Assembly: GCA_001593925.1 (NCBI GenBank) | Contig: LUCD01000048.1 | Span: 1 to 9,082, forward strand | Reading direction: 5' to 3' | DNA: 9,082 nucleotides | DNA from: Candidatus Bathyarchaeota archaeon B26-1 | GTDB taxonomy: Archaea; Thermoproteota; Bathyarchaeia; Bathyarchaeales; B26-1 | Part shown: piece by piece, positions 1 to 8,051 of the stretch | How the letters are laid out: every line of letters begins with the position of its first letter | Position numbering within the stretch: the first letter of the stretch is position 1 | Program-made: the position numbers and the translations under genes | The notes under the pieces: model-generated | The model's database searches: none | Told to the model about the DNA's origin: nothing | Seen by the model: only the letters and a program-made list of their open reading frames with translations

Positions 1-845
1 GCAAGGGCCTCATACGCCCTAGCTATGTCCTCCGGCCTCTCATACTCGTTGGGTATGTTCTCCTCGATCCACCAGAATATCTCGTCCGGCTCCATATCAG
101 CCTCGTTTATCGAGAGTCTAGCCGAGAGCGCCGAGGTAGACTTGAAGATTCCGCTCAGAACCCTGAAGATGTCCGTCTCGACCTCCCTGTAGCCGAGGGC
201 CTCCAAATCCTCCAGGGTCACGCGGATCTTGCCTTGGGCGACCGTCTCTAGGTCTAGGATCGCCCCCCGCATGTCACCCTTGTTCCTTGTAGCTATCGCG
301 TGGAGAACCTTGAAGTCAGCCTTGACGCCTTCCATTCTGCATATGTAATCAAGCCTCTTGACCATGTCCCTCACGGGGACCGGTCTGAAATTTATCATCT
401 CACAGAGTCTCCGCACCTCGTAGAGCTTCCTGTCCCAAGGGTCGTTAGCTGTGAGGACAACAGGGAAAGACGACTCTTTAATTATCTTTCTGATGGCTCC
501 GAGGCCGCCTCTGTCCTCCGAGGCCCCAAGCCCGTCCACCTCGTCTATCAGGATTATCTTTCCCCTAGCCCCCGTGAGGGAAGCCATCTTGATGGCTCTA
601 CCGACCGTCCTCTCGATCCTCTCCCTCGTCCGCACATCCGAAGCGTTCATCTCTATGAGGTCGAAACCCATCTCAGCCGCCAAGGCCTCTACGGTGCAGG
701 TCTTACCGTTGCCGGGAGGCCCATAGAGTAAGGCGGCCTTCCCTCCCGGCCTCCAAGCCTTGAGCCAGCTTAGGAGCTTGTTCTTTGCTTCTCTCTGGTC
801 GGCGACCTCGCTTAGGCTTCTGGGCTTATACTTAACCGTCCACAT
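1..845 (-). CDS. rfcL: Replication factor C large subunit, N-terminal part (runs off the left edge)
   Basis: This is the large subunit of the archaeal clamp loader, an AAA+ ATPase that works with RfcS to open PCNA and place it on primed DNA. About 281 residues are in the window. The protein begins MWTVKYKPRSL. Walker A is GPPGNGKT (residues 42-49), the NASD element is at 67-70, Walker B is IILIDEVD (97-104), an RfcL-type DRGGLGAI stretch follows (111-118), and sensor 1 is LTAND (131-135). After the ATPase core come the lid helices with the NKGDMRGAILDL sensor-2 region. No SRC arginine-finger motif is seen, as expected for RfcL. The ATG at 845-843 is the likely start, because an in-frame TGA lies just upstream. 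The gene starts 47 bases after the rfcS stop on the same strand, so the two are probably co-transcribed. The C-terminal collar lies outside the window. Confidence 0.95.
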   Translation of the reverse strand, partial: MWTVKYKPRSLSEVADQREAKNKLLSWLKAWRPGGKAALLYGPPGNGKTCTVEALAAEMGFDLIEMNASDVRTRERIERTVGRAIKMASLTGARGKIILIDEVDGLGASEDRGGLGAIRKIIKESSFPVVLTANDPWDRKLYEVRRLCEMINFRPVPVRDMVKRLDYICRMEGVKADFKVLHAIATRNKGDMRGAILDLETVAQGKIRVTLEDLEALGYREVETDIFRVLSGIFKSTSALSARLSINEADMEPDEIFWWIEENIPNEYERPEDIARAYEAL

Positions 846-892
846 GGTTCACGTCGCTCTTGGATTGGAGGGGAGAAATCATGCGGCTACTC

Positions 893-1870
893 TCACAAGC
901 CTCTAAAGGGAGGAGCTGAAGCCCCGTAAGCCGTGAACCTCGCCAGCAAGGCCTCGAGCTGGATCAGGGCGTCGGCTCCCTCCGAGATTCTGAACTCATA
1001 TTCACCTATAGCCTCCACAAGCCTAACCTTCACATCTTCGGGCAGGTCTAGGGCGTAGACCTGCCTATGAATCTCCCTTACAACGTCTTCTCCGGCCAGC
1101 CCCTGGTTGACAAGCATCTTGTATAGGATTTCCCTGGCATCCTTGAATCTCCCGTTTAGGGCTAGCTGGAGCATTCTCCTGACGTCTTGGGGTCTAGCCT
1201 GAGAAGCAACCTCGTAGATCATCTCCTCGGTTATCTTGCTTCCTAACGTCGCGGCGGCTTGGAGGAGGTTCGCAACCCTCCGCAGGTCGCCCTCGCAGAG
1301 ATGCATTATAGCCTTCACGGCTTCCTCCTCGACCTCGAGGTTCTCGCCCTGAACGATCCATCCGATGAACTTTCGGACGTCCTCCTCCGAGAGCGTCCTG
1401 AACCTGAATACGGCTGTTCGGCTCTGGATTGGAGGGATGATCTTACTGCTGTAGTTGCAGATGAGGATGAACCTGACGGTTGCGGAGTACGTTTCCATCG
1501 TTCTCCTGAGGGCCTGCTGTGCTTCGGATGTTAGGGCGTCGGCTTCGTCTAGTATTATCATCCTGTACTCGGCGCCGCCCATAGCTATGGTCCGGGCGAA
1601 ATCCTTGATCTTTCCCCTCACAACCCCTATCCCACGTTCGTCCGAAGCGTTCGTTTCTAGAACGTTCTGTCTCCATTGGTCGCCGTAGAGTTCGCGGGCT
1701 ATGCAGAGGGCCATCGTGGTCTTGCCAGTTCCCGGAGGGCCGGCGAAGAGCATGTGGGGTATATTCCTATCCTCGACGAAGACCTTAATCCTAGCCACGA
1801 TATGCTTCTGGTTTATGATGTCATCAAGCCTTTTAGGCCGATACTTCTCCGCCCAAACCTCGAGACTCAC
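893..1870 (-). CDS. rfcS: Replication factor C small subunit
   Basis: This is the small clamp-loader ATPase, which assembles with one RfcL to load PCNA at primer ends. It has 325 residues, the normal archaeal length, with no intein. It opens with an EKYRPKRLDDIINQ box. Walker A is GPPGTGKT (44-51), NASDERGI is at 74-81, Walker B is MIILDEAD (104-111), and sensor 1 is ICNYSSKI (137-144). The arginine-finger motif, normally SRC, reads IQSRTA (SRT at 150-152): the arginine is kept and the usual cysteine is threonine. EGDLRRVANLLQ at about 193-204 is the sensor-2 region, and a helical collar domain fills the C-terminus. The start codon is GTG (1870-1868). No good Shine-Dalgarno lies at a normal distance. 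It is the first gene of an rfcS-rfcL pair transcribed away from gins23-mcm-hel308. Confidence 0.97.
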   Translation of the reverse strand: MSLEVWAEKYRPKRLDDIINQKHIVARIKVFVEDRNIPHMLFAGPPGTGKTTMALCIARELYGDQWRQNVLETNASDERGIGVVRGKIKDFARTIAMGGAEYRMIILDEADALTSEAQQALRRTMETYSATVRFILICNYSSKIIPPIQSRTAVFRFRTLSEEDVRKFIGWIVQGENLEVEEEAVKAIMHLCEGDLRRVANLLQAAATLGSKITEEMIYEVASQARPQDVRRMLQLALNGRFKDAREILYKMLVNQGLAGEDVVREIHRQVYALDLPEDVKVRLVEAIGEYEFRISEGADALIQLEALLARFTAYGASAPPFRGL

Positions 1871-1910
1871 CCTTCAACACCTACACCGCTCTTTACAGAA
1901 GACCCCTCTC

Positions 1911-1943
1911 ACCAAATAAATTATCTACGAAGATTTTAAAGGT
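1911..1943 (-). promoter_or_regulatory. Candidate promoter for rfcS-rfcL
   Basis: Two AT-rich TATA-like stretches face rfcS in the divergent intergenic region. On the minus strand these are TTTATTTG at 1920-1913 and TTTAAAAT at about 1940-1933. The nearer one is about 45 bases from the GTG, which would leave a 5' leader of roughly 20 bases. The farther one would give about 40 bases. The sequence does not decide between them. Confidence 0.4.
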
Positions 1944-2010
1944 ATCCCAGGAGAAAGGGACTGTCCAACTCTTCTGAAGCCTCAGCCCTGAACCGTCTAC
2001 AGCCTAAATC

Positions 2011-2020
2011 CTTTATATTT
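2011..2020 (+). promoter_or_regulatory. TATA box for the gins23-mcm-hel308 operon, probably a leaderless transcript
   Basis: CTTTATATTT is a good archaeal TATA box. Its centre is about 23 bases before the ATG at 2038, close to the usual distance from a TATA box to the transcription start. The mRNA would therefore begin at or next to the start codon. No Shine-Dalgarno sequence precedes this ATG, which agrees with a leaderless message. Confidence 0.6.
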
Positions 2021-2037
2021 CCCAAGAACATTTGATA

Positions 2038-2610
2038 ATGTGGTTGATCGGATTGGCTCTCAATGAGCGGCCCTTGAATATCCGAGACGCAGACTTCATG
2101 TTTGAGAATAGGGTCGTCCGGGTTGCCGCGGACAGGGACTCACCCGAAATCGAGCTGGCAGGCTTTAAGGTTGGACCTTTCGAGAAGGGGAAGGAGTACG
2201 AGTTGAGGTTGTGGCTGGCTAGAGAACTCGAGAAGGCAGGCATCGTGCATGTAAGAGATGAGGTTCTAGAGCCTTCGGGGCTCCGCAAGATACACTGGAC
2301 AGAGCGGATACAGACCGTTAGCCGCATCTCCTCCCTTCCTAAAGGGTTCTACCCTAGGCTGAGGCGTCTCCTATCCGACCTGAAGGAGAGCTCAAGAAGA
2401 GACCCTGAGAGGATAAGGGAGTACGAGCTTGTGAGGAGGCTCTCGCAGGACATAGTTGACTGCAGGTTGAAGAAGATAGTCTCGCTTGCCTCAACCCTCG
2501 GACAGAAGGATCATCTGCTCAAGAACTTGACTGTGGAGGAGATGGACCTGTACGAGAAGCTCAACCGAACTATAAGTGAGTGGAGGTCCGAGATACTCAA
2601 GGTGGAGTGA
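2038..2610 (+). CDS. gins23: GINS complex subunit, Gins23 type
   Basis: This is a subunit of archaeal GINS, which binds MCM and the Cdc45/RecJ-like factor (GAN) to form the active replicative helicase. It has 190 residues. The small beta-rich B domain comes first (about 1-75, including GPFEKGKEYELRLW near 46-59). The helical A domain follows (about 95-190, with FYPRLRRLL and an RLSQDIVDCRLKKIVSLAS helix). B before A is the order of the Psf2/Psf3 class, hence Gins23 rather than Gins51. An upstream in-frame TTG at 2032 would add two residues, but the ATG at 2038 fits the TATA spacing better. The gene is tightly coupled to mcm downstream, an arrangement known from Sulfolobus. The assignment rests on domain order, residue pattern and the neighbour, because GINS proteins diverge strongly. 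Confidence 0.85.
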   Translation: MWLIGLALNERPLNIRDADFMFENRVVRVAADRDSPEIELAGFKVGPFEKGKEYELRLWLARELEKAGIVHVRDEVLEPSGLRKIHWTERIQTVSRISSLPKGFYPRLRRLLSDLKESSRRDPERIREYELVRRLSQDIVDCRLKKIVSLASTLGQKDHLLKNLTVEEMDLYEKLNRTISEWRSEILKVE

Positions 2611-4654
2611 GGAGTTGACCGAGCTCTTAGAGGAGGACCCGCAAGAGAGGTTCCAGAACTTCTTCAAGTCGGATAAGTATCGGCAACGCATCTCCCAGAT
2701 GGCCCTCAACGGGACAACCTCCATAGTCATCGACCTCGAGGACCTCCTGAAGGCCTACATAGACTTGCCGGAGAAGATCATTGAGAAGCCCGACGAGTAC
2801 TTGAGGTACGCGAGTAGAGCCGCATTCAATCAGCTCCACATACAGGAGCCGGAGTACGCCGAAAAGATAAGAGACATCGGCGTAACGGTCAGGGTTAGGG
2901 GCCTCCTAAACCCAACCCCGATAAGGGTTCTAGGCTCTGAGCACATAGGGAAGCTCGTGATGCTCGAGGGGATAATAACCCGTACAACGACGGTTATGCC
3001 GTTAGTCACCAAGGCGGCCTTCAGATGTAAGAGGTGCGGAAAGGTTCAGTACGTCGAACAGAGCGGAACATTCCTCACCGCACCCTCCAGATGTGACGAG
3101 CCTACCTGCGGGAGAACAGGCCCCTTCGAGTTCATCCAAGAGGAGTCGGAGTTCATAGACTCTCAAGAGATCAGGGTTCAGGAGTATCCGGAGGACCTGC
3201 CTCCGGGACAGACCCCCCGATCTTTAGACGTCCGCCTCGTAGGGAAAGACCTAATTAACGTCGCTAGGCCGGGCGACAGGGTTCGCATATTTGGGATTGT
3301 GAGGGCTGAGTCTTCAACCCTGCCCAGAGCCGGTAAGCTCAGAACCTTCACGCTTCACATCGACGCGAACTTCGTCGAGTCCGCCGGGAGGGAGACCGAA
3401 GCCCTATCCATCTCCCCCGAAGAGGAAGAGGAGATACTCAAACTCTCGAAGGACCCGTGGATACATAGGAAGATCATACGTTCGATAGCGCCCTCAATAT
3501 ATGGGTACGAACACATCAAAGAGGCGATCATGTACCTGCTCTTCGGAGGAGTCCAGAAGAGCCTCCCCGACATAACGATCAGGGGTGAACTGAACGTCCT
3601 TATGATAGGAGACCCCGGGACAGCGAAGTCCCAGCTACTGCGGTACGTCCAGAGGATATCCCCCAGAGGCCTCTACACGAGTGGGAGGGGGACAACGGCG
3701 GCAGGATTAACCGCGGCCGTCCTCCCAACGAAGGCTGGGGGGATGAGTCTAGAGGCTGGAGCCTTGGTTCTGGCCGATAAGGGGATAGCGTGCATCGACG
3801 AGATCGACAAGATGCGGAAAGAGGACCGTGTAGCCATACACGAGGCGATGGAGCAACACACAATCTCGATCGCTAAGGGAGGAATAGTGGCGACCCTCAA
3901 CGCCAGAACCGCCATCCTAGCCGCCGCCAACCCGGCTCTCGGGAGGTACGACCCTTACAGGACGGTTGCAGAGAACATATCCCTACCGGTCACAATCCTC
4001 TCTAGGTTCGACTTGATCTTCGTCATGAGAGACGTGCCGGAGAGAGAACGTGACGTAAGCATGACGGAGCATATACTAAAACTGCACATGAGGGGGGCAC
4101 CCCCGGAGGAGGCGCCGATACCCCCGGACCTCCTCAGGAAGTATATAAGCTACGCGAGGAACGTCAAGCCTGTCCTCACACCTGAAGCCCTAGAGAGGCT
4201 TAAAGAGTTCTACCTTGCCATGCGTTCAGCCAGCGAGGCTGAGGGCGCACCGATCGCAATAACCGCCCGTCAGCTCGAGTCCCTCATCAGGATAGCTGAG
4301 GCTAGGGCTAGGGCCGCCTTGAGGGGGGAGGTCCTAGCCGAGGACGCCGAAGCGGCCATAGCTATCATGAGGAGGTCCCTCAAGGAGGTTGGGATCGATG
4401 TCTCATCTGGAAAGTTCGACATAGACATCATAATGACGGGTAAACCTAAGAGCTTACGCGACAAGTTGAGAGCACTTCTCAGCCTCCTAGTCGAGATGGA
4501 GAAGGAGACGGGGATGGTTAGGAGGTCCAGCCTCATCGAGAGCCTGAACAGGGAGTTCAATATACCGCAAGACGAGGCCGAGAGGCTTATAAGTCAGCTC
4601 CTCAAGGAAGGCACGATATACGAGCCTAGAAAGGGGTACCTAAAGAGGATATAG
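2576..4654 (+). CDS. mcm: Minichromosome maintenance (MCM) replicative DNA helicase
   Basis: This is the hexameric 3'-5' helicase that unwinds DNA at the fork. It has 692 residues counted from the GTG at 2576. The N-terminal domain contains a zinc-binding site, with Cys151, Cys154, Cys173 and Cys178 (CKRC then CDEPTC), in an OB fold. The AAA+ core has an MCM-type Walker A, GDPGTAKS (345-352), Walker B CIDEID (406-411, DEID at 408-411), the LEAGALVLAD segment before it, and the arginine-finger motif LSRFD (475-479). A winged-helix domain ends the protein (about 625-692). There is no intein. The start is uncertain. GTG 2576 overlaps gins23 by 35 bases. TTG 2615 sits five bases after the gins23 stop, has an AGGTG ahead of it and gives a 679-residue protein whose N-terminus matches the Sulfolobus enzyme about equally well. 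Confidence 0.97.
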   Translation: MSGGPRYSRWSEELTELLEEDPQERFQNFFKSDKYRQRISQMALNGTTSIVIDLEDLLKAYIDLPEKIIEKPDEYLRYASRAAFNQLHIQEPEYAEKIRDIGVTVRVRGLLNPTPIRVLGSEHIGKLVMLEGIITRTTTVMPLVTKAAFRCKRCGKVQYVEQSGTFLTAPSRCDEPTCGRTGPFEFIQEESEFIDSQEIRVQEYPEDLPPGQTPRSLDVRLVGKDLINVARPGDRVRIFGIVRAESSTLPRAGKLRTFTLHIDANFVESAGRETEALSISPEEEEEILKLSKDPWIHRKIIRSIAPSIYGYEHIKEAIMYLLFGGVQKSLPDITIRGELNVLMIGDPGTAKSQLLRYVQRISPRGLYTSGRGTTAAGLTAAVLPTKAGGMSLEAGALVLADKGIACIDEIDKMRKEDRVAIHEAMEQHTISIAKGGIVATLNARTAILAAANPALGRYDPYRTVAENISLPVTILSRFDLIFVMRDVPERERDVSMTEHILKLHMRGAPPEEAPIPPDLLRKYISYARNVKPVLTPEALERLKEFYLAMRSASEAEGAPIAITARQLESLIRIAEARARAALRGEVLAEDAEAAIAIMRRSLKEVGIDVSSGKFDIDIIMTGKPKSLRDKLRALLSLLVEMEKETGMVRRSSLIESLNREFNIPQDEAERLISQLLKEGTIYEPRKGYLKRI
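2600..2604 (+). promoter_or_regulatory. Possible Shine-Dalgarno for mcm (favours the TTG 2615 start)
   Basis: AGGTG at the end of gins23 matches part of the archaeal anti-Shine-Dalgarno complement and ends 10 bases before the TTG at 2615. No such match precedes the alternative GTG at 2576. If used, it ties mcm translation to the end of gins23. Confidence 0.3.
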
Positions 4655-4666
4655 TTCGCCAAGGGT

Positions 4667-6913
4667 TTGGAGTTGAGGGTCGAAGACTTAGATGTCCCCG
4701 AAGAAGCGAAAAGGATCATCGTTGAGTCCGGCATAGTTGATCTCTACCCCCCACAAGTTGAGGCCGTTAAGGCGGGGGCTCTAGAGGGGAGAAACGTAGT
4801 CCTAGCGAGTCCAACTGCTTCAGGTAAGACCCTCGTAGCCGAGTTCTGTGCGTTGAAGCATGTGTTGGAGTACGGTGGGAAGGTCCTGTACTTAACCCCT
4901 TTGAGGGCGCTGGCCAGCGAGAAGTATCGTGAGTTCAGAAAGTACACGGCGTTGAGGAAGGTTGACGGCGAACGGTTAAGCGTCGGCATAAGCACTGGAG
5001 ACTACGACAGTAGCGACCCGTGGCTGAGGAGACACGACATTATCATAGTGACGAACGAGAAACTCGACTCTCTCCTCAGGCATAGAGCCCCTTGGGTAGA
5101 GGAGGTTTCCCTCGTAGTTGCGGACGAGGTCCACCTGATAAACGACGTCGAGAGGGGGCCAACCTTAGAGGTTGTCCTAGCCCGCCTCCAACAGGTCAAC
5201 CCCGACCTCCAGATACTGGCCCTCAGCGCGACCATAAGGAACTCGGAGGAGGTAGCCGAGTGGCTTGACGCTATACCCGTCACAACAGATTGGAGGCCCG
5301 TCACCCTCAGGGAAGGCGTACTGTTAGGCGACGAAATCCAGTTCAAGGACGGAGGAGCCACAAGGATAAAGTTGAAGACTAAGTCGCCTTCGATCAACCT
5401 AGCCCTCCACGCGGTCGAGTCTGGGGGGCAAGCCTTGATCTTCGCCTCAACGAGGAGGAGCGCCGTAGGTTTAGCTAAGAAGGCCGCTCCGGAGGTTGGT
5501 AAGGCGGTCTCTAGGGCTACTGGGAGGGCTCTAGAGAGGGTTGCGGAGTCAATAACGGCTTCTGGCGAGCGAACCCGGATAAGCGATCTCCTAGCTGAAC
5601 TCGTCAAGAAGGGGGTAGCATTCCACCACGCCGGCCTACACCACGCACATAGGAGGATAATCGAGGATGCCTTCCGCGAGGGGAAGATAAAGGTGTTGAC
5701 CGCCACACCCACCTTGGCCTTCGGAGTGAACCTGCCGGCCCGCATGGTCATCATAAACAGTTATAGAAGGTACGAGCCGGGGTACGGCTACTACCCCATA
5801 ACGGTCTTGGAGTACAAGCAGATGGTTGGTCGAGCAGGCCGCCCCAAGTACGACCGTATAGGGGAGTCTGTCTTGATAGCCAAGACCGACGATGAGAGGG
5901 ATTACCTCTTCCAGAGCTACGTCCTAGCCGAGCCTGAACGTATCTGGTCTAAGCTCGGAGTCGAGAAGGTCTTGAGGTCTCACGTCTTAGCTACGATAGC
6001 CTCCGGGTTCGCCAAGTCTGAGCAGGGCCTATACGAATTCTTCGGCAGAACCTTCTACGCCTACCAGTACGACATCAGAGCCATGAAAGGCCTGATCGCT
6101 AGGGTTCTCCGCTTCCTATACAAGGAGGACATGATAACCTTTGAAGGCGACAAGATGCACGCCACGAAGTTCGGGAAGAGGACGTCCCAACTCTACATCG
6201 ACCCAGTATCAGCCATAATCATAAGGGACGCCCTCCTCAGCAGGGCTCCAAGGATCAGCGACCTGAGTTTCCTCCACATGGTCGCCCATACCCCAGACAT
6301 GTACCCGAAGGTTAGGGTCTCAAGTAAGGAGTTCGACAGGGTTGCCCTCTTCGCCGAGGAGCACAGCGAAGAATTCATGTTCGAGGAGCCGGATGAGTGG
6401 GCTGACAGACTCTCGTACGAGGAGTTCTTGGGAGAGGTTAAGACGGCGTGGGTTCTAAAGTCTTGGATCGAGGAGGCTCCCGAGGACAGCATAATCGAGA
6501 GGTTCGAGGTTGAGCCCGGCGACCTCTACAGGCTCGTGGAGGCTTCAAGGTGGCTCCTATACGCATCCAGCGAGCTGGCCGTTCTCCTCGGCCACAAGGA
6601 CTTAGCCCCAAAGATTCTCAGGTTGAAGGACCGCGTCTGGAAAGGTGTGAAGCCCGAGCTCTTGCCGCTGGTGAGGCTGGAGGGGATAGGCAGAATGAGG
6701 GCCCGTGTGCTCTACGACGCAGGCTTCAAGAGCGTCGACGACTTGAAGAGAGCCCCGATAGAGAAGCTCACAAGCCTACCCCTCATAGGGCCCCGTATAG
6801 CTAAGAGGATCAAGGAGCAGGTTGGGGGTTTCGTCAGGGCTGAGGAGTGGGAGGCCCTCTCGAAGGGGAGGGGAACCGAGCAACAGGCCTTAACCAAGTA
6901 CACTAATGGCTAG
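4667..6913 (+). CDS. hel308: Hel308 family superfamily 2 DNA helicase
   Basis: This is an ATP-dependent 3'-5' helicase that acts on forked DNA and is thought to clear or restart stalled forks. It has 748 residues, slightly longer than most Hel308 proteins (about 700). A Q-motif-like YPPQVEAV (27-34) is followed by Walker A SPTASGKT (48-55), TPLRALA (motif Ia), DEVH (153-156), LSAT (186-189), a FHHAGL segment, and motif VI QMVGRAGRP (385-393). A winged helix and a ratchet helical domain follow. Near residue 669 begins a helix-hairpin-helix region (RLEGIGRMRARVLYDAG, then SLPLIGPRIAKRI). This matches the Hel308 domain order rather than that of other Ski2-like helicases. The start is TTG 4667, 12 bases after mcm; TTG 4673 is also possible. 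The tight spacing suggests co-expression with gins23 and mcm. Confidence 0.95.
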   Translation: MELRVEDLDVPEEAKRIIVESGIVDLYPPQVEAVKAGALEGRNVVLASPTASGKTLVAEFCALKHVLEYGGKVLYLTPLRALASEKYREFRKYTALRKVDGERLSVGISTGDYDSSDPWLRRHDIIIVTNEKLDSLLRHRAPWVEEVSLVVADEVHLINDVERGPTLEVVLARLQQVNPDLQILALSATIRNSEEVAEWLDAIPVTTDWRPVTLREGVLLGDEIQFKDGGATRIKLKTKSPSINLALHAVESGGQALIFASTRRSAVGLAKKAAPEVGKAVSRATGRALERVAESITASGERTRISDLLAELVKKGVAFHHAGLHHAHRRIIEDAFREGKIKVLTATPTLAFGVNLPARMVIINSYRRYEPGYGYYPITVLEYKQMVGRAGRPKYDRIGESVLIAKTDDERDYLFQSYVLAEPERIWSKLGVEKVLRSHVLATIASGFAKSEQGLYEFFGRTFYAYQYDIRAMKGLIARVLRFLYKEDMITFEGDKMHATKFGKRTSQLYIDPVSAIIIRDALLSRAPRISDLSFLHMVAHTPDMYPKVRVSSKEFDRVALFAEEHSEEFMFEEPDEWADRLSYEEFLGEVKTAWVLKSWIEEAPEDSIIERFEVEPGDLYRLVEASRWLLYASSELAVLLGHKDLAPKILRLKDRVWKGVKPELLPLVRLEGIGRMRARVLYDAGFKSVDDLKRAPIEKLTSLPLIGPRIAKRIKEQVGGFVRAEEWEALSKGRGTEQQALTKYTNG

Positions 6914-6932
6914 GGGAACGAACGCTCCCCTA
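6911..6932 (+). repeat. Small inverted repeat at the hel308 stop codon
   Basis: TAGGGGA (6911-6917) and TCCCCTA (6926-6932) are perfect 7-base arms around an 8-base loop. The left arm contains the TAG stop of hel308. No T-run follows, so it is not a classical intrinsic terminator. It could stabilise the 3' end of the operon mRNA or have no role. Confidence 0.4.
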
Positions 6933-6973
6933 AACGGTCATTATCTGATGGATCAACGGGTTTCCGGCCACAA

Positions 6974-6983
6974 TTCTTATCTA
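6974..6983 (+). promoter_or_regulatory. Weak candidate promoter for the MscS-type gene
   Basis: TTCTTATCTA lies about 44 bases before the ATG at 7022 and would give a short leader. A second AT-rich stretch (ATAACTTATTT, 6998-7008) looks more TATA-like, but it is only about 19 bases from the ATG, too close unless transcription starts inside the gene. I cannot choose between them. Confidence 0.25.
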
Positions 6984-7021
6984 CACTCAGATGCCCATAA
7001 CTTATTTGAGTGCTGAGAGCC

Positions 7022-8032
7022 ATGAAGATAGATAAGGTTGAGGAGAAGATACAGAGTTTACGGCGTGGAAGCCTCAAGACGATAATGTATCTGGCGCTTC
7101 TAGCGTTCTCTCTGTCTATTATGAACTTCCTCTTCGGATGGAAAACGATAGAGGAGATTCCATCCTTCCTGCAACCCTTCAGTAGCGTTATCCTCATGGT
7201 CAACCCTTACCTGCTCTACATTCAAGCGGCCCTAGTCTTCTTCTTCGGCTACCTAGCCGTAAACGCCCTCAGCGGACTGATCTACACTTACATGAGGAGA
7301 ATCTCCGACCATCCTACAGCCGCGATTATGCGAACGATAACGAGGATTTCCGGAATCGCCCTTCTCCTCTCCACATCCGCCTCGATCTTCAACGTAAATC
7401 CGGCCGCCGCGTTGACGGTTGGCTCTTTCGGAGGGTTGGTCGTCGGCTTCGCCACCCAGACCATAATGTCCCACGTTGTAGCCGGAATCTTCCTCTTGAT
7501 CTCCCGTCCATTCACCTACGGCGACGTTATAACGGTGCGGGGACAGACCGGAATCGTCAAAGAGATAAAGCTGATGCATCTCGTCTTGGAGAGTGAGGAC
7601 GGAACGAAGGAGATACTCATACCAAGCGGAAACGTTGTAGCCCAGATAATCCAGAAGAAGATTCCTCCTCGAACATCCAAGCCGGCCAAAACCGTCCTGA
7701 CCTTGAACGTTTCTCCCCTAAAGGTTGCTGTAGGCTCAACGGTCGTGTTCACCGGAAACCTGAAAGAATCTGAGACGGGAAAACCCGTCGCCGGCGCAAC
7801 CATAAAGATGATGGAGAGAGATATAGGGAGAGAAGAACTCTTAGCTTCAGGAGTTACGGACAGTAACGGAGATTTCCGAATTGAATGGAAAGCCAAAAAG
7901 ACGGACTGGCGCGATAACACGGCCGAGATATACGCGAAGTTTGAAGGGGACAAAGACCACCAAAAAGCCCGGAGCGAAGAGTACACCGTGACCATAACTG
8001 AGCAGACGGAGGACACCAATCCCTCCAGATGA
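7022..8032 (+). CDS. MscS family mechanosensitive channel with a C-terminal Ig-like domain
   Basis: This is a small-conductance channel-type membrane protein of 336 residues. Four hydrophobic segments are visible, at about 20-39, 62-90, 101-123 and 127-161. The last is the pore-lining MscS helix, rich in Gly and Ala (VGSFGGLVVGFATQTI, 133-148), and leads into SRPFTYGDVI and the beta domain (to about 211, including the DGTKEILIPSGNVV pattern). The cytosolic alpha/beta vestibule domain normally follows. Here residues about 223-325 instead read as a beta-sandwich Ig-like domain (LNVSPLKVAVGSTVVFTG, PVAGATIKM, GVTDSNGDFRIEW). The tail is acidic and polar. A basic N-terminus and four segments place both ends in the cytosol. 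The ATG at 7022 is preferred over the GTG at 7010. Lysine in the Ig-like part uses AAA more than AAG, which may hint at a separate origin. The MscS call is firm; a function in osmotic release is inferred. Confidence 0.88.
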   Translation: MKIDKVEEKIQSLRRGSLKTIMYLALLAFSLSIMNFLFGWKTIEEIPSFLQPFSSVILMVNPYLLYIQAALVFFFGYLAVNALSGLIYTYMRRISDHPTAAIMRTITRISGIALLLSTSASIFNVNPAAALTVGSFGGLVVGFATQTIMSHVVAGIFLLISRPFTYGDVITVRGQTGIVKEIKLMHLVLESEDGTKEILIPSGNVVAQIIQKKIPPRTSKPAKTVLTLNVSPLKVAVGSTVVFTGNLKESETGKPVAGATIKMMERDIGREELLASGVTDSNGDFRIEWKAKKTDWRDNTAEIYAKFEGDKDHQKARSEEYTVTITEQTEDTNPSR

Positions 8033-8051
8033 CCCAAAAACTTCACCGAGA

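Noticed and set aside
300..731. Plus-strand open frame of 143 codons
   Set aside because: It is antisense to the rfcL ATPase core, which carries clear Walker and sensor motifs.
1871..2037. Possible replication origin between the divergent replication genes
   Set aside because: The region is short, has no cdc6/orc1 gene beside it, and I see no origin recognition box repeats. It looks like a divergent promoter region.
5002..5754. Long open frame on the minus strand (250 codons)
   Set aside because: It lies wholly inside hel308, whose helicase motifs are unmistakable. The antisense translation has low complexity and no recognisable motifs.
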